A stretch of 10,324 bases of DNA from Ignavibacteriales bacterium CG12_big_fil_rev_8_21_14_0_65_30_8 (GTDB lineage Bacteria > Bacteroidota > Ignavibacteria > Ignavibacteriales > Ignavibacteriaceae). Numbering within the stretch: position 1 is the first letter of the stretch; each line of letters begins with the position of its first letter. Under the pieces are notes generated by a model. It was given only the letters and a program-made list of their open reading frames with translations. It was not told the DNA's origin and did no database searches. The DNA lies in contig PFGS01000157.1 in assembly GCA_002783525.1 (NCBI GenBank), forward strand, positions 1 through 10,324. The letters run 5' to 3'. This document shows positions 1 through 6,971 of this stretch, piece after piece. A program made the translations under genes and the position numbers.

Positions 1-64
1 AAAATAGTGATAAATTGGAAATTTATCTATAATTTAAAGCAATCAATATTTTTCCTTATAAATA

Positions 65-760
65 GTGATAACTAATATTTTTAACTCAAAAAGACAATTA
101 AAGCTGATTATAAAAATAATTAGTATTGCTTATCTTTTTCTCCAACCGGGTTGTTTGAATTATATTCAAGATGTTAACATTTATCCTGATGGATCCGGTA
201 AAATGAGCATGCATTATTGGAGTAATTTACCTTATGATATTAATTCTGATCAACTCAAGAATTTAACTTTCTTTAATCCTGAATTTTTAAAAAAAGAATT
301 TACATCTGATTATTATAAATTAGAAGGAATAAATGTATATACTGATACTACTGACGGAACAACTCATGCAATTGTTGATATAACATTTGACAGTATTGAT
401 TCATTGAATAAATCAAAAACATTTAAGAATTCTAATTTTTTGCTGCTTGAGGACGACGACGGTATAACTACCTTTACTCAAAATGTTCCACATGTAAGCC
501 ATAATTTTATTACAGATTCCAGTAAGTTCAGCATAACCTATAAACATACTTTTTATGGAAAAATTTATGATGATAATTCTCAGGAAAAAGAAAACAATAC
601 TTTAATTTGGAAGTTTAGACCTGAAGAAATTGATTCCGGTAAAGTTTTATATGCTAAATATAAACCTTTTAGGTTGAAAGAGACTCCGGAATGGATTTAT
701 ATACTAAGCGGTGTTGTAATAATTATTGTGCTTTTTTTCTTGTTAAAAAGGAATAAATAA
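65..760 (+). CDS. Putative lipoprotein with C-terminal membrane anchor, first gene of the signalling cluster
   Basis: This encodes 231 residues of unrecognised function. The N-terminus is a lipoprotein signal: a basic n-region (KRQLK, residues 9-13), a hydrophobic stretch to about residue 28, and a lipobox-like LQPGC with Cys30 as the likely lipidated residue. After it comes a NIYPDGSGKMSMHYW stretch (about 38-52), then a beta-rich region. A strongly hydrophobic helix (about 210-227) is followed by basic KRNK. The middle domain would therefore sit outside the cytoplasm, held to the inner membrane at both ends. This layout (Cys, then a DGSG-containing strand, and a C-terminal helix) resembles LppM/DUF3153-type lipoproteins, but I cannot confirm homology. 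The start is GTG; an in-frame stop lies just upstream at 59-61, so no longer form is possible. No Shine-Dalgarno is visible. The gene lies 39 bases before the histidine kinase gene. A sensory or envelope role is inferred from position only. Confidence 0.72.
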   Translation: MITNIFNSKRQLKLIIKIISIAYLFLQPGCLNYIQDVNIYPDGSGKMSMHYWSNLPYDINSDQLKNLTFFNPEFLKKEFTSDYYKLEGINVYTDTTDGTTHAIVDITFDSIDSLNKSKTFKNSNFLLLEDDDGITTFTQNVPHVSHNFITDSSKFSITYKHTFYGKIYDDNSQEKENNTLIWKFRPEEIDSGKVLYAKYKPFRLKETPEWIYILSGVVIIIVLFFLLKRNK

Positions 761-799
761 TATTGAAAAAAAACATTAAATTAATTTATTTTAGTTTTG

Positions 800-1987
800 A
801 TGAATAATAAATCTATACAGAAAAATAACTTTAAAAATAAATTTGAGATATTATTAAATGTTTCAGATGATTTAATCTTTATTTTAAATCCTTCAGGTTA
901 TTTTGATGTGGTTAATAAAAGCGGAGCTAAAAAACTGGGGTATAAAGAATCTGACATTATTGGTAAACATTTTACTGATTTTATAGATTCTTCAGATTCA
1001 GTAATAGTATCCGAATCAATAAAAAAATTATTAGAAAACAAAAAAGTTGTATCCTTTAGAGCAAATTTAAAATCTCTTGATGGTTCAAATGCTTTTTATG
1101 AATTTAATTGTAATTCTATAATAGAAAAAGATGAAATTAGTAATATTATTGGAATTGGAAGAGATATTACACAAAATATTGATGATCAAAATAAATTAGC
1201 CGACCTAAAGGAAAAACTTTCCGAGGCAAATAGACTTATATCTATTGAGAGACAAAGATCAATTTACAGCAAATCCATTTTGGAAGAGTTGAACAGGTTA
1301 AAAAATGAATTTATGTCCAGCATTTCACACGAAATGAGAACTCCTTTAGCTTCAATTATAGGTTTCTCCGAGACTATTGATACCGATTCACAAATGCCTA
1401 TAGAAATGCGTGAAGAATTTAATAAATTAATTCTTAACGAAGGTAAAAGACTTGCCAGATTGATCAATGATATTTTGAATATATCAAAACTTGAAGGCGG
1501 GGAAATAAAACTTGAAAAGAAAAAAATAGATATTGTTAAGTTAATAAATAATGTTGTAGAAGAAACTAAACCAATTATTAGTGAAAAAGAATTAAATTTA
1601 ACTCTTGATCTGCCCAAGGATGAAAATATATTAATTCTTGATGAAGAAAAAATTAGTCAAATATTAATTGAATTAATAAATAATGCTGTTAAATTTACTT
1701 CAAAAGGGGGCAGAATAACTATTATTGGGCAATCTTTATATAAAGAATTTGAAATTATTATTTCAGATACAGGTATTGGGATTCCCGAACAAGATATTAA
1801 TAAAATATTTCAGAAATTTTTTAGAGCTGAAGTAAATGAATCTGAAATTCAAGGAGCAGGCTTAGGCTTGGTTTTTGTTAAACAAATTGTAGATTTACAT
1901 AAAGGATTTATTTCTGTTCAAAGTGATTTGAACAAAGGTACTTCCATTACAATTAAACTACCGTTATTATTAGTAAATCAATTGTAA
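800..1987 (+). CDS. Cytoplasmic PAS-domain sensor histidine kinase (HisKA-HATPase_c)
   Basis: This is a 395-residue histidine protein kinase. Numbered from the ATG at 800, a PAS domain covers about 14-125 and ends in the typical GRDITQ segment. A coiled-coil linker (about 130-168) leads to the HisKA H-box SISHEMRTPL with phosphoacceptor His177. The HE..T pattern after His177 suggests it can also dephosphorylate its partner. The ATP-binding domain shows the N-box (LINNAVKF, Asn295), G1 (DTGIGIP, 323-329), F-box (FFRAE, from 340) and G2 (GAGLGL, 352-357), so it looks catalytically complete. There is no membrane segment or signal peptide, so it should sense an internal cue or receive input from another protein. 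A TTG directly before the ATG (797) would add one residue; I prefer the ATG. The gene is followed after 9 bases by an NtrC-type regulator, its probable cognate partner. The PAS ligand cannot be read from sequence. Confidence 0.93.
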   Translation: MNNKSIQKNNFKNKFEILLNVSDDLIFILNPSGYFDVVNKSGAKKLGYKESDIIGKHFTDFIDSSDSVIVSESIKKLLENKKVVSFRANLKSLDGSNAFYEFNCNSIIEKDEISNIIGIGRDITQNIDDQNKLADLKEKLSEANRLISIERQRSIYSKSILEELNRLKNEFMSSISHEMRTPLASIIGFSETIDTDSQMPIEMREEFNKLILNEGKRLARLINDILNISKLEGGEIKLEKKKIDIVKLINNVVEETKPIISEKELNLTLDLPKDENILILDEEKISQILIELINNAVKFTSKGGRITIIGQSLYKEFEIIISDTGIGIPEQDINKIFQKFFRAEVNESEIQGAGLGLVFVKQIVDLHKGFISVQSDLNKGTSITIKLPLLLVNQL

Positions 1988-1992
1988 AGGAG
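1987..1992 (+). promoter_or_regulatory. Strong Shine-Dalgarno for the response regulator gene
   Basis: AAGGAG lies four bases before the GTG at 1997 and shares its first base with the TAA stop of the kinase gene (1985-1987). It fixes the GTG start and suggests that translation of the regulator is coupled to translation of the kinase. Most other genes here lack a visible ribosome binding site. Confidence 0.8.
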
Positions 1993-1996
1993 AAAA

Positions 1997-3385
1997 GTGA
2001 GTAAAGTCATTTTTATTTGTGACGACGAAAGAGCAATTTCTAAGTTGTTAAAATATTGGGTAAAAGATAAATGGGATTATGAAACTGAAGTTTTTGATTC
2101 CGGTGAAGACTTATTAAAAAGATTGGAAAATAAAAAACCCGATCTATTATTATTAGATATTATGCTTCCAGGAATCAGCGGACTTGATGTTTTAAAAAAG
2201 ATTCGTGAAACTGACCAGCAGCTTCCTGTTATTATGCTTTCTGCACAAGGTGATGTTGAAACAGCAGTTGATTCATTAAGATTTGGTGCTTTTGATTATT
2301 TTCCAAAGCCAATCGATGTACAAAGATTAGAACCTACTGTAAAAAATGCTATCAAAAATTATGAATTAACTAAAGAATTAGAAAACTTAAAAGAAACTGT
2401 TCAAAAAGAATATAGCTTTGATAATATTATTTCTGCCGATAAAAGAATGCAGGAAGTATTCAAATTAGTTTCAAAAGTATTAGACAATGATATAACTGTT
2501 TTAATACACGGAGAAAGTGGAACTGGAAAAGAACTTATTGCCAGAGCTATTCATTATAATGGTAAAAGAAAAGATAAACCATTTATTGTTGTAAATTGTG
2601 CTTCTATACCAAGAGAATTATTAGAGAGTGAATTATTTGGCCATGAAAAAGGATCATTTACCGGCGCACATCAAAGAAAATTGGGAAAATTTGAATTAGC
2701 AAACGAAGGAACAATCTTTTTAGATGAAGTTGGTGAACTGGAAATGCTCTTACAAGCAAAATTACTCAGAGTAATTCAAGAAAGAGAATTTGAAAGAGTA
2801 GGTGGAACAGAACTTATAAAAACAAATGTTAGAATTCTATCTGCCACAAACAGAGACTTGAGAGATGCAGTTCAGGAAAAGCATTTTAGAGAAGATCTTT
2901 ATTACAGATTAAACTCGTTTCCTATTTTTATTCCTCCTTTAAGAAGCAGAAGGGGTGATATTCTTGTATTAACCGAATATTTTTTGAAAAAATGTAATGA
3001 AAAATTAGCAAGGGACATAAAAGGATTTACAAAAGCAGCAATTAAGAACATTTATGATTACGACTGGCCCGGAAATATAAGGGAAATGGAAAATACAATT
3101 GAGAGATGTATAATAGTTGCAGAAAAAGAATTAATTGATGTGGAAGATTTACCTCCGCATATTAAACAAAATGAAGACAAAAAATCGCATGCAATACCTG
3201 AGGGCGGGTTATTTGAAGGTAATACTATTATTCCTTTTGAAAAATTAAAAGAAGATGCAATTAGACACGCTTTAGAAGTAACAGATGGAAATATTGTTGA
3301 AGCTGCTAAAAAATTAAAATTAGGCAGGGCAACAATTTATAGGCTCATGGAAAAATATAGAATTGAAAATCGTTCAAACGAATGA
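1997..3385 (+). CDS. NtrC-family sigma-54-dependent response regulator (REC-AAA+-Fis HTH)
   Basis: This 462-residue transcriptional activator has three domains in the classical order. The receiver domain (about 1-120) carries the acidic pair Asp9/Asp10, phosphoacceptor Asp54 (LLLDIMLPG), Ser82 and Lys104 in FPKP. The AAA+ domain (about 143-375) carries Walker A GESGTGKE (172-179), the sigma-54-contacting loop as GSFTGA (219-224, a common variant of GAFTGA), Walker B IFLDE (Asp243/Glu244) and arginine-finger region residues in FREDLYYRLN. A Fis-type helix-turn-helix (about 420-457) ends with GRATIYRLMEKY. All key residues are present, so it should hydrolyse ATP and open sigma-54 promoters when Asp54 is phosphorylated, most likely by the kinase encoded 9 bases upstream. 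The start is GTG, set by a strong AAGGAG. No sigma-54 promoter core was seen in the intergenic regions of this window, so the target genes are unknown. Confidence 0.95.
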   Translation: MSKVIFICDDERAISKLLKYWVKDKWDYETEVFDSGEDLLKRLENKKPDLLLLDIMLPGISGLDVLKKIRETDQQLPVIMLSAQGDVETAVDSLRFGAFDYFPKPIDVQRLEPTVKNAIKNYELTKELENLKETVQKEYSFDNIISADKRMQEVFKLVSKVLDNDITVLIHGESGTGKELIARAIHYNGKRKDKPFIVVNCASIPRELLESELFGHEKGSFTGAHQRKLGKFELANEGTIFLDEVGELEMLLQAKLLRVIQEREFERVGGTELIKTNVRILSATNRDLRDAVQEKHFREDLYYRLNSFPIFIPPLRSRRGDILVLTEYFLKKCNEKLARDIKGFTKAAIKNIYDYDWPGNIREMENTIERCIIVAEKELIDVEDLPPHIKQNEDKKSHAIPEGGLFEGNTIIPFEKLKEDAIRHALEVTDGNIVEAAKKLKLGRATIYRLMEKYRIENRSNE

Positions 3386-3420
3386 TATCTTTAGTAAACT
3401 TATTATTATTTGGATAAACT

Positions 3421-3759
3421 ATGGATTTTACAAAAGAAAAATATGGGGATATAACAGTTGAAATTGTTAATCTAACAAGAGCAACACTTAAAGAAGCTGA
3501 AGAATTTAAATTGACTTTAGCTCAGGATATAGAAGAACATGTTAGAAAAATTGTTGTTGATCTTAGACAATGTGAATTTATTGATTCTACTTTTCTTGGG
3601 GCATTAGTAGTAACACTAAAAAAAATAACTACTCTTGGTGGGGATCTAAAACTTGTAGGATTTCAACCGGCTGTACATTCAATGTTTGAGTTAACCAGAA
3701 TGTATAGAGTGTTTGAAGCATTTTCAACAAAAGAGGAAGCTATTGCCAGTTTTTCTTGA
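3421..3759 (+). CDS. STAS-domain anti-sigma factor antagonist (SpoIIAA/RsbV-like)
   Basis: This 112-residue protein consists of a single STAS domain, the usual size for stand-alone SpoIIAA/RsbV-type antagonists. The family signature is clear: a VVDLRQCEFIDSTFLGALV segment (about 45-63) with Ser56 after Asp55, the position phosphorylated by an anti-sigma kinase in SpoIIAA, and a later LKLVGFQPAV...MFELT segment (76-92). In known systems the unphosphorylated form binds the anti-sigma/switch kinase and releases its target, while a PP2C phosphatase restores that form. A phosphatase of that type is encoded 35 bases downstream, but no matching kinase lies in the window. The ATG has no clear Shine-Dalgarno. 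The gene starts 35 bases after the sigma-54 regulator and is probably in the same transcript. Whether its target is a sigma factor, a cyclase or another output cannot be told from sequence. Confidence 0.9.
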   Translation: MDFTKEKYGDITVEIVNLTRATLKEAEEFKLTLAQDIEEHVRKIVVDLRQCEFIDSTFLGALVVTLKKITTLGGDLKLVGFQPAVHSMFELTRMYRVFEAFSTKEEAIASFS

Positions 3760-3794
3760 CCTTAATTTTGATTTATAATTAAATAATTTTACAC

Positions 3795-5360
3795 ATGAAT
3801 GGAAAAACTCAGAAATCAATTTTAGTAATAGATGATGATCCCATAATTAGAGACCTGCTAAACCAACAACTTTCCTTAAACTTCTATAATGTTTACGAAG
3901 CTGCTAAACCATCTGAAGCACAAAAAATCCTGGAAGACAATAATATAGATTTAGTTTTATGTGATATTATAATGGACGAAATGGACGGTTATGAATTTTG
4001 TGCCATTGTAAGAAAGAATAAAAAATTAAGCTTAATTCCATTTATATTCGTTACCGGAGATCCAACAGTTGGTAATAAAAATAAAGCACTTGATGCCGGC
4101 GCCGATGATATAATTTTTAAACCGGTTGATATTGACAATCTGTTATTCAAAATACAAGCATTACTCCGCAGATCAGATATTTATAAAAATTTTGGAAATA
4201 AAAATAAAGTTGAGGAATCTTTTTCTGAACAAAAAGCAAAAATTTTATTAGTAGATGATGATAAATCTTTGGGAATGTTGTTTCAATATAATCTTAAAAA
4301 AGAAGGTTTCTTTTGTGAATTTATGCCAAGTGCTGATGAAGGATTAAAAAAAGCAATTGATTTTAAACCTGACTTAATAATTTCTGATATTATGATGCCT
4401 GAAAAAGATGGATTTGAATTTAGGCGAATGATATTAAAAGAAGAATCTCTTAAAGGAATTCCTTTTGTATTTCTTACCTCCAAAGGGGAAGAAGATGATA
4501 TACTTGAGGGTTATGATTTAGGTATTGCTGATTATGTTTTAAAAACTGCAGGACCTAGAGTTGTGGTAGCAAAAGTAACAGCAATAGTTAAAAGTTTAGG
4601 AAAAGAAAGGCAAAAAGCAGTTTCAGAACTTCAACATGCAGCAGATTCAATTCATGTAAAAGTTGTTCCGGATACAACACCAAAATTTGAAGGCTTTGAT
4701 ATTCAACAATGGCATCAGACATATAAAGGAATACCAGGTGGTGATTTTCTGGATTATTTTACTTTAGATGAAAATAATCTGGCTATTGTTTTAGGCGATG
4801 TAATGGGTAAGAAATGGGGTGCCTGGTATTTTGCATTTGCTTATGCAGGTTATGTTAGAAGTGCAATAAGAGTTGTATTACAAAATGCTACTAATCTTAC
4901 ACCAAGTATTATTTTACAGCAAGTAAATAAATCTGTATATAAAGATGCAAAAGTATCTGAAGTTTTTGCAACATTATCTATTGTAATAATTAATAAGAAA
5001 GACAAAACTCTTAAGTATACAGGTGCAGGTGATTTACCTATTTTATATTTAGACAGATCAAAAAATGAATTAAAAAAAATTCAATCAAAAGGTTTATTGC
5101 TGGGCTTTGCTCCTGATGGCAACTATGAAGACATTAATCTAAAACTTAATCAAAATGATTGTGTTTTTATAGTAACTGATGGTATAATAGAATCACGTAA
5201 TCCCAATGGCGAACAATTTGGAGCTAAAACGATGAGCTCTGTTATAAGAAATATTACTCCTGAAGAAAATCCTATGAATAAATTAAAAACAGAATTTCAG
5301 AATTTTACAGGCGGTAATTTTGAAGATGATATAAGTCTGATTACAATTCAGGCCAAATAA
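3795..5360 (+). CDS. Tandem receiver domains fused to SpoIIE/RsbU-type PP2C serine phosphatase
   Basis: This 521-residue protein has three domains. REC1 (about 6-127) has Asp13-15, phosphoacceptor Asp57 (LVLCDIIM), Thr87 and Lys109 followed by Pro. REC2 (about 147-268) has Asp154-156, phosphoacceptor Asp198 (ISDIMMP), Thr228 and Lys250, but Lys250 is followed by Thr where Pro is usual. The PP2C/SpoIIE domain (about 298-519) has metal-binding motifs GGDF (Asp317), GDVMGKKWGAW (Asp335), VTDGIIES (Asp462) and FEDDISLI (Asp511/512). The second motif differs from the common GDVSGHG form. The expected role is to dephosphorylate the phosphoserine of a STAS partner, most likely the protein encoded 35 bases upstream, under control of receiver phosphorylation. 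No membrane segment is present. The ATG lacks a Shine-Dalgarno. The gene ends three bases before the stop of convergent prfA. Confidence 0.92.
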   Translation: MNGKTQKSILVIDDDPIIRDLLNQQLSLNFYNVYEAAKPSEAQKILEDNNIDLVLCDIIMDEMDGYEFCAIVRKNKKLSLIPFIFVTGDPTVGNKNKALDAGADDIIFKPVDIDNLLFKIQALLRRSDIYKNFGNKNKVEESFSEQKAKILLVDDDKSLGMLFQYNLKKEGFFCEFMPSADEGLKKAIDFKPDLIISDIMMPEKDGFEFRRMILKEESLKGIPFVFLTSKGEEDDILEGYDLGIADYVLKTAGPRVVVAKVTAIVKSLGKERQKAVSELQHAADSIHVKVVPDTTPKFEGFDIQQWHQTYKGIPGGDFLDYFTLDENNLAIVLGDVMGKKWGAWYFAFAYAGYVRSAIRVVLQNATNLTPSIILQQVNKSVYKDAKVSEVFATLSIVIINKKDKTLKYTGAGDLPILYLDRSKNELKKIQSKGLLLGFAPDGNYEDINLKLNQNDCVFIVTDGIIESRNPNGEQFGAKTMSSVIRNITPEENPMNKLKTEFQNFTGGNFEDDISLITIQAK

Positions 5361-5374
5361 GTTTTAATTATTTG
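5354..5374. terminator. Hairpin spanning both stop codons of convergent genes
   Basis: A perfect 7-base inverted repeat (CAAATAA at 5354-5360, TTATTTG at 5368-5374) with a 7-base loop covers the stop codons of the phosphatase gene (+) and prfA (-). On the + strand a run of five T follows about eight bases later; on the - strand no T run follows. The stem has only one G-C pair, so termination would be weak. It is the only candidate separator between the two transcripts. Confidence 0.35.
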
Positions 5375-6437
5375 ATTGAAGTTTTTCTGCCGTATCTGCA
5401 ATTTTTAATTGTTCTAAAAGCTCATCAAGATCACCTTCCATTATATTTGAAAGATTATAAAGCGTTAGCCCAATTCTGTGATCAGTAACTCTGTTTTGGG
5501 GATAATTGTATGTTCTTATTTTATCACTTCTGTCACCGCTTCCAACCATAGTTTTTCTTTGAGCAGAAATTTCATCTGTGTGTTCTTTTAATTTTAAGTC
5601 ATAAAGTCTGGCTCTAAGCACTTTCATAGCTTTGTTTCTATTCTTAAGCTGTGATCTTTCATCCTGGCACTGTACTACAATTCCTGTAGGAATGTGAGTA
5701 ATTCTTATTGCTGTTTCAACTTTGTTAACATTCTGCCCGCCTGCACCACCGGATCTATAAACATCAATTCTTAAATCTACCTGATTAACTTCAACCTGAA
5801 CATCTTCAGCTTCCGGTAATACAGCAACAGATGCTGCAGAAGTGTGCAGTCTTCCGCTTCCTTCAGTTTGCGGTACTCTTTGAACTCTGTGTACACCGCT
5901 TTCAAATTTTAGACTGCCGTAGATTTGTTTACCAGAAACTGTAAAAATTACTTCTTTTATTCCCCCCAAACCTGACTCACTTAGATCTATCAGCTCAATT
6001 TTCCAACCTTTAAGCTCTCCATATCTCATATACATCCTGTAAAGATCATAAGCAAATAATGATGCTTCTTCACCACCAGTACCTGCGCGTATTTCCATAA
6101 TAATATCTCTATCATCATTTGGATCTTTAGGAAGTAAAAGTAATTTTATTTCTTCTTCTATTTTTACTGCTTCTGTTTCTAACTCTTCCAACTCTGCTTC
6201 AGCCATTTCAATAAGATCAGAATCTTTTTCGTTATCAATTATTTCTTTGTTACCTTTAATATTGTTTAATACTCGTGAGTACTTTTTATAACATGTAATT
6301 ATATCTTCAAGATCACTTCTTTCTTTACTTAATTGAATTACTTTATCTCTGTCCTTTAGTAATTCAGGGTCAGATAATTGTTGATTAATTTCTTCGAAAT
6401 GTTTTTTAATCTTTTCTAATTTTTCTATTAACTTCAT
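5364..6437 (-). CDS. prfA: Peptide chain release factor 1
   Basis: This 357-residue protein is close to the usual RF1 length (about 360). RF1 recognises UAA and UAG in the ribosomal A site and triggers release of the finished protein. The sequence shows an N-terminal helical domain (about 1-110), the conserved IRAGTGGEEA segment (117-126), the stop-codon-reading PxT motif as PQT (189-191, inside RVQRVPQTEGSGRLHTS), and the catalytic SGGAGGQNVNKVET loop with GGQ at 233-235, whose Gln is normally methylated by PrmC. The PxT motif separates it from RF2, which has SPF. RF1 usually has PAT; PQT keeps the two defining residues. No prmC gene, often a neighbour, is present on either side. The ATG start is preceded only by a weak GGA. 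The gene lies 65 bases downstream of the 150-residue gene on the same strand and converges with the signalling cluster. Confidence 0.97.
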   Translation of the reverse strand: MKLIEKLEKIKKHFEEINQQLSDPELLKDRDKVIQLSKERSDLEDIITCYKKYSRVLNNIKGNKEIIDNEKDSDLIEMAEAELEELETEAVKIEEEIKLLLLPKDPNDDRDIIMEIRAGTGGEEASLFAYDLYRMYMRYGELKGWKIELIDLSESGLGGIKEVIFTVSGKQIYGSLKFESGVHRVQRVPQTEGSGRLHTSAASVAVLPEAEDVQVEVNQVDLRIDVYRSGGAGGQNVNKVETAIRITHIPTGIVVQCQDERSQLKNRNKAMKVLRARLYDLKLKEHTDEISAQRKTMVGSGDRSDKIRTYNYPQNRVTDHRIGLTLYNLSNIMEGDLDELLEQLKIADTAEKLQSNN

Positions 6438-6502
6438 ATAATTCCGCTAAATTTTAGTTTGTAAATATACCAAAGGGGTGTATTAAAAGCTAAATAGAAG
6501 AG

Positions 6503-6955
6503 CTAATTATAATAAGTTGAAACTATATTATAGGTGTGTTTTGTTGATTCAATATGCCAGATAAGTTTAATATTTGTAGCTGATATTAATACTTCTGCTG
6601 AATATTTATCTTTTTCGCAAATATGTGGTTTAAGACTTTTCCACATATTATTTTTTTCGTTATAAAAATCAACAAGAAATATTGGTTTTGTTTTGCCAAA
6701 TCTTAAATGTTCTAACTTTATGATTGAGTCGTTTTTTGCTGTCCATCTGTAGATATTTTTAGAAATAACTTTTTGTCCGTCTTTGTTTATCCAATCACCT
6801 AATTCCTGAGTAATTATTGATGATTTATTAGGCTGGGTTACATTTATATCACAATTAAGTTGGATATTTAATGATGGAATCGGATGGTTAACAACAAAAT
6901 GAAGTTTCTTTACTTTTTCAATTTTTCCGAAAAGATATTTTAAATTTGTATTCAT
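6503..6955 (-). CDS. Small protein resembling the DUF6314 family
   Basis: This encodes 150 residues with no signal peptide or membrane segment, probably a small cytoplasmic beta-barrel-like protein of unknown function. The pattern matches what I recall of DUF6314 proteins: a short N-terminal LFGKIEKVKKL segment, a central NIYRW strand, an HICEKDKY motif (H-x-C-x-x-D-x-Y, about residues 112-119), and a C-terminal LIWHIESTKHTYNIVSTYYN strand pair resembling the family's W-x-V-x-GP-x-K-x-Y-x-I-x-T-x-Y ending. The family call comes from motif memory and needs a profile search. The stop codon is TAG. The ATG at 6955-6953 lies inside an 8-base hairpin and overlaps a start-stop AUGUAA; no Shine-Dalgarno is seen and no other in-frame ATG lies near. 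A hairpin upstream probably separates its transcript from the peptidase gene. It could share a transcript with prfA downstream. Confidence 0.75.
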   Translation of the reverse strand: MNTNLKYLFGKIEKVKKLHFVVNHPIPSLNIQLNCDINVTQPNKSSIITQELGDWINKDGQKVISKNIYRWTAKNDSIIKLEHLRFGKTKPIFLVDFYNEKNNMWKSLKPHICEKDKYSAEVLISATNIKLIWHIESTKHTYNIVSTYYN

Positions 6956-6971
6956 TACATAAAATGTAATG
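6953..6971 (-). promoter_or_regulatory. Hairpin containing the start codon, with a start-stop AUGUAA
   Basis: A perfect 8-base inverted repeat (CATTACAT / ATGTAATG, loop of three) ends on the ATG of the 150-residue gene. In the - strand RNA the 3' arm reads AUGUAAUG: an AUG followed at once by UAA, whose last A begins the true AUG. The structure could hide the start codon, and the start-stop pair could capture ribosomes. The inverted repeat is seen in the sequence; its effect is inferred. Confidence 0.35.

Noticed and set aside
3..71. Direct repeat AATAGTGATAA at 3-13 and 61-71
   Set aside because: Eleven bases of low-complexity AT-rich sequence repeated once 58 bases apart, with the second copy covering the lipoprotein GTG start. 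No further symmetry or extension supports a functional element.
1..75. Possible tail of an upstream + strand gene
   Set aside because: One frame is open from the left edge to a TAA at 73-75 and another to a TAA at 30-32. Neither short peptide has recognisable character, so I cannot say which, if either, is coding.
1264..1617. Open frame of 117 codons on the - strand inside the kinase gene
   Set aside because: It lies wholly within the HisKA/HATPase coding region, whose + strand motifs are intact. The translation is low-complexity (Ser/Phe/Ile-rich) with no recognisable domain: a shadow frame.
3386..3420. Equal 35-base gaps before the STAS gene and before the phosphatase gene
   Set aside because: The two spacers (3386-3420 and 3760-3794) have the same length but no shared sequence beyond AT richness, so this is probably coincidence.
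4283..4483. Open frame of 66 codons on the - strand inside the tandem-receiver phosphatase gene
   Set aside because: It is antisense to the intact REC2 domain, with no ribosome binding site and no recognisable domain.
6458..6474. Partial palindrome TTTG...CAAA upstream of prfA
   Set aside because: Only the outer four bases and one inner pair match, and the rest is AT-rich. It is not distinguishable from chance as an operator.
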